Part shown: positions 58,524 to 64,000 of the stretch, piece by piece
Layout of the letters: the number at the start of each line of letters is the position of its first letter
Position numbering within the stretch: the first letter of the stretch is position 1
DNA from: Halichondria panicea
Taxonomy: Eukaryota; Porifera; Demospongiae; Suberitida; Halichondriidae
NCBI RefSeq assembly: GCF_963675165.1
Contig: NC_087382.1
Coordinates: 2,140,567-2,204,566, forward strand
Length of the DNA: 64,000 nucleotides
Direction: 5' to 3'
Position numbers and translations under genes: made by a program
Notes under the pieces: generated by a model
The model's database searches: none
What the model was told of the DNA's origin: nothing
What the model saw: only the letters and a program-made list of their open reading frames with translations

Positions 58524-58928
58524 GTTTCCTGGCGCGTTCTACTAGCTGCACTGATGCCAGTGATGGTGGTGGGTTCCTCTTTTGTATTGCTGGAGGGATG
58601 ATGAAATACACCACAGATTCAGAACGTGCTACAGTAGCTACAACGCTTGCACACTGTCTGCATGTGGCTAGCAGGCGCAGCTAACTAGCCCCGCCCCCCT
58701 CCGCACAACTAGTCTCATGAATTAGCCGCCCCCTCCACTCACACACTAGCCCCGCCCTCTCCACACAACTGGTCTCATAAATCAGCCGCCCCCTTCACAG
58801 CGCACATGAGTAAAGTTCTTTATCATGTGACACTGCTTATTGGGTGTGGATACGCCATTATTAGCTTACTAGCTATAACACTCGTGCTCTACAATAGCTA
58901 CTCTTGAGAGGCTACCAGATCAGAGGAC
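58524..58928. promoter_or_regulatory. Divergent CRT/epsin promoter region
   Basis: The 405 nt between the two start codons are far more GC-rich than the surroundings. They contain CCCCGCCCC and CCCCGCCCT GC-box-like sites inside a twofold direct repeat (CTAGCCCCGCCC, then CACAACTRGTCTCATRAATY-AGCCGCCCCC) at 58687-58800. There is no clear TATA. The geometry suggests a bidirectional, broadly active promoter; this is inferred. Confidence 0.6.
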
Positions 58929-61800
<2,872 letters not shown>

Positions 61801-61870
61801 GTGAGTTATACTCTAATATTATGTCATTACATGTATTTATTGCTGCCCACTTGACAATGCAGCTACTAAA

Positions 61871-62105
61871 GTGTATTTGTGTTGAGTTTGACCTTCATAA
61901 AGTTGTCATAACTTTGTCATACTTTATCAAAGTTACATATGCCGTTGGATTCCTTGTTAAAAGCGCTTCTATCTATATGCTGTAGAGCCAACCAGTTAGT
62001 ATTTTCCATGTAGAAGTCCCAGGCATACTTGTCCACCACATAAAGCATAAATGAAGCCATAATTGACCACATAACTTCCGGGGTCGAACTCAACGCAAAT
62101 AGACA
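61871..62105. mobile_element. Small TIR element, sister of 2003-2247
   Basis: The inverted ends GTGTATTTGTGTTGAGTTTG and CGAACTCAACGCAAATAGAC bound a centre that is the reverse complement of 2003-2247. It lies in an epsin intron. Confidence 0.78.
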
Positions 62106-62221
62106 TTAATTACCAAACACTGTACACTTCCCGCTATCCTTTCATCTCACTACTTAAAATACAAGCCTTTAATATTATTATAATTGTTAGACAACATAAG
62201 TCGACCCCCCCCTCAAAACTA

Positions 62222-64000
62222 GTTACAGTGTACACAGTGGGACCGCGTACACTAGTCTACACGGTGGGACCGCGTACACTAGTCTACACGGTGGGACGGC
62301 GTACACTAGTCTACACGGTGGGACCGCGTACACTAGCCTACACGGTGGGACCGCGCACACTAGCCTACACGGTGGGACCGCGCACACTAGCCTACACTAG
62401 TCTACACGGTGGGACCGCGCACACACTACTACACGGTGGGACCGCGCACACTAGCCTACACGGTGGGACCGCGCACACTAGCCTACACGGTGGGACCGCG
62501 CACACTAGCCTACACGGTGGGACCGCGCACACTAGCCTACACGGTGGGACCGCGCACACTAGCCTACACGGTGGGACCGCGCACACTAGCCTACACGGTG
62601 GGACCGCGCACACTAGCCTACACTAGTCTACACGGTGGGACCGCGTACACTAGTCTACACGGTGGGACCGCGTACACTAGCCTACACGGTGGGACCGCGC
62701 ACACTAGCCTACACGGTGGGACCGCGCACACTAGCCTACACGGTGGGACCGCGCACACTAGCCTACACGGTGGGACCGCGCACACTAGCCTACACGGTGG
62801 GACCGCGCACACTAGCCTACACGGTGGGACCGCGCACACTAGCCTACACCGTGGGACCGCGCACACTAGCCTACACGGTGGGACCGCGCACACTAGCCTA
62901 CACGGTGGGACCGCGCACACTAGCCTACACGGTGGGACCGCGCACACTAGCCTACACTAGTCTACACGGTGGGACCGCGCACACACTACTACACGGTGGG
63001 ACCGCGCACACTAGCCTACACGGTGGGACCGCGCACACTAGCCTACACGGTGGGACCGCGCACACTAGCCTACACGGTGGGACCGCGCACACTAGCCTAC
63101 ACGGTGGGACCGCGCACACTAGCCTACACGGTGGGACCGCGCACACTAGCCTACACGGTGGGACCGCGCACACTAGCCTACACGGTGGGACCGCGCACAC
63201 TAGCCTACACTAGTCTACACGGTGGGACCGCGTACACTAGTCTACACGGTGGGACCGCGTACACTAGCCTACACGGTGGGACCGCGCACACTAGCCTACA
63301 CGGTGGGACCGCGCACACTAGCCTACACGGTGGGACCGCGCACACTAGCCTACACGGTGGGACCGCGCACACTAGCCTACACGGTGGGACCGCGCACACT
63401 AGCCTACACGGTGGGACCGCGCACACTAGCCTACACGGTGGGACCGCGCACACTAGCCTACACGATGGGACCGCGTACACTAGCCTACACTAGTCTACAC
63501 GGTGGGACCGCGTACACTAGCCTACACGGTGGGACCGCGTACACTAGCCTACACGGTGGGGCCGCGTACACTAGCCTACACGGTGGGGCCGCGCACACTA
63601 GCCTACACGGTGGGGCCGCGCACACTAGCCTACACGGTGGGGCCGCGCACACTAGCCTACACGGTGGGGCCGCGCACACTAGCCTACACGGTGGGGCCGC
63701 GCACACTAGCCTACACGGTGGGGCCGCGCACACTAGCCTACACGGTGGGACCGCGCACACTAGCCTACACGGTGGGACCGCGCACACTAGCCTACACGGT
63801 AGCCTACACGGTGGGACCGCGTACACTAGCCTACACGATGGGACCGCGTACACTAGCCTACACGGTGGGACCGCGCACACTAGCCTACACGGTGGGACCG
63901 CGCACACTAGCCTACACGGTAGCCTACACGGTGGGACCGCGTACACTAGTCTACACGATGGGACCGCGTACACTAGCCTACACGGTGGGACCGCGTACGC
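62222..64000. repeat. Minisatellite, 27-bp unit x ~65, to the window end
   Basis: The unit is CTACACGGTGGGACCGCGCA-CACTAGC, with variants GCGTAC, GGGGCCGCG and ACGATGGG, and junction units CTACACTAGTCTACACGG. Junction types recur about every 560-585 nt (62396/62953; 62620/63206), so there is a higher-order pattern. The unit is 9 codons long and stop-free in most frames, so long frames on both strands are artefacts. It lies in an epsin intron and continues past the window. Confidence 0.97.

Noticed and set aside
62228-63973. Several 70-190 codon frames on both strands made of TVGPRTLAY or CAVPPCRLV repeats
   Set aside because: The 27-bp unit is a multiple of three, so frames stay open automatically. 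They lie in an epsin intron and have no family match.

Overview
This is an animal nuclear locus, most likely from a sponge or another early-branching metazoan. Three genes have small introns with GT-AG junctions whose phases match across every exon I joined. They are a TGF-beta type I receptor-like gene (a metazoan-restricted family), an epsin and a CRT-like transporter. The window is rich in CA/GT tracts, minisatellites and small TIR elements. The species assignment is inference; I cannot name a species from sequence alone.

Layout. 1-2450: debris of duplicated modules (a truncated beta-helix/multi-TM gene, orphan CRT exons, an orphan kinase exon). 3548-6504 (+): an eight-exon TGF-beta type I receptor-like gene whose kinase domain has lost its catalytic residues. 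7035-53890 (-): a tandem family of large intronless genes of about 1460-1560 codons. Each encodes a signal peptide, a long right-handed beta-helix ectodomain with Chlamydia-Pmp-like GGAI repeats, a Cys-rich stalk, about eight membrane segments and a proline-rich cytoplasmic tail. Six copies are present. Only copy 4 (27141-31529) is fully open; copy 2 loses only its last ~80 residues to an in-frame TGA. Copies 3, 5 and 6 carry stops, frameshifts or a transposon, and copy 1 is a 3' stub. 41319-44727: a 1.7 kb tandem duplication carrying the last exons of an unidentified minus-strand gene. 54674-58523 (-): a six-exon CRT-like transporter. It is head to head with 58929-61800+ (+), an epsin (ENTH domain, two UIMs, DPF/DPW motifs). 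The epsin continues past the window behind a 27-bp minisatellite that fills 62222-64000.

How it fits together. Between the array copies lie orphan copies of the last exon of the receptor gene (seven, + strand) and of exons 4/5 and 6 of the CRT gene (- strand). The simplest reading is that the original order was receptor -> / <- beta-helix gene / <- CRT / epsin ->. Repeated unequal duplication of the middle gene then carried along the 3' ends of both neighbours. Later mobile elements landed in single copies and can be recognised against empty sites in sister copies. Mosaic similarity between copies (copy 6 switches partner several times) points to gene conversion. A tandem, mosaic, repeat-length-variable family of surface proteins with cytoplasmic tails is what one would expect of a recognition or diversification locus. 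That function is inference; nothing in the sequence proves it.

No rRNA, tRNA or CRISPR array was seen. The long ORFs in minisatellites and those antisense to the beta-helix genes are artefacts of repeat periodicity and of the conserved coding strand.
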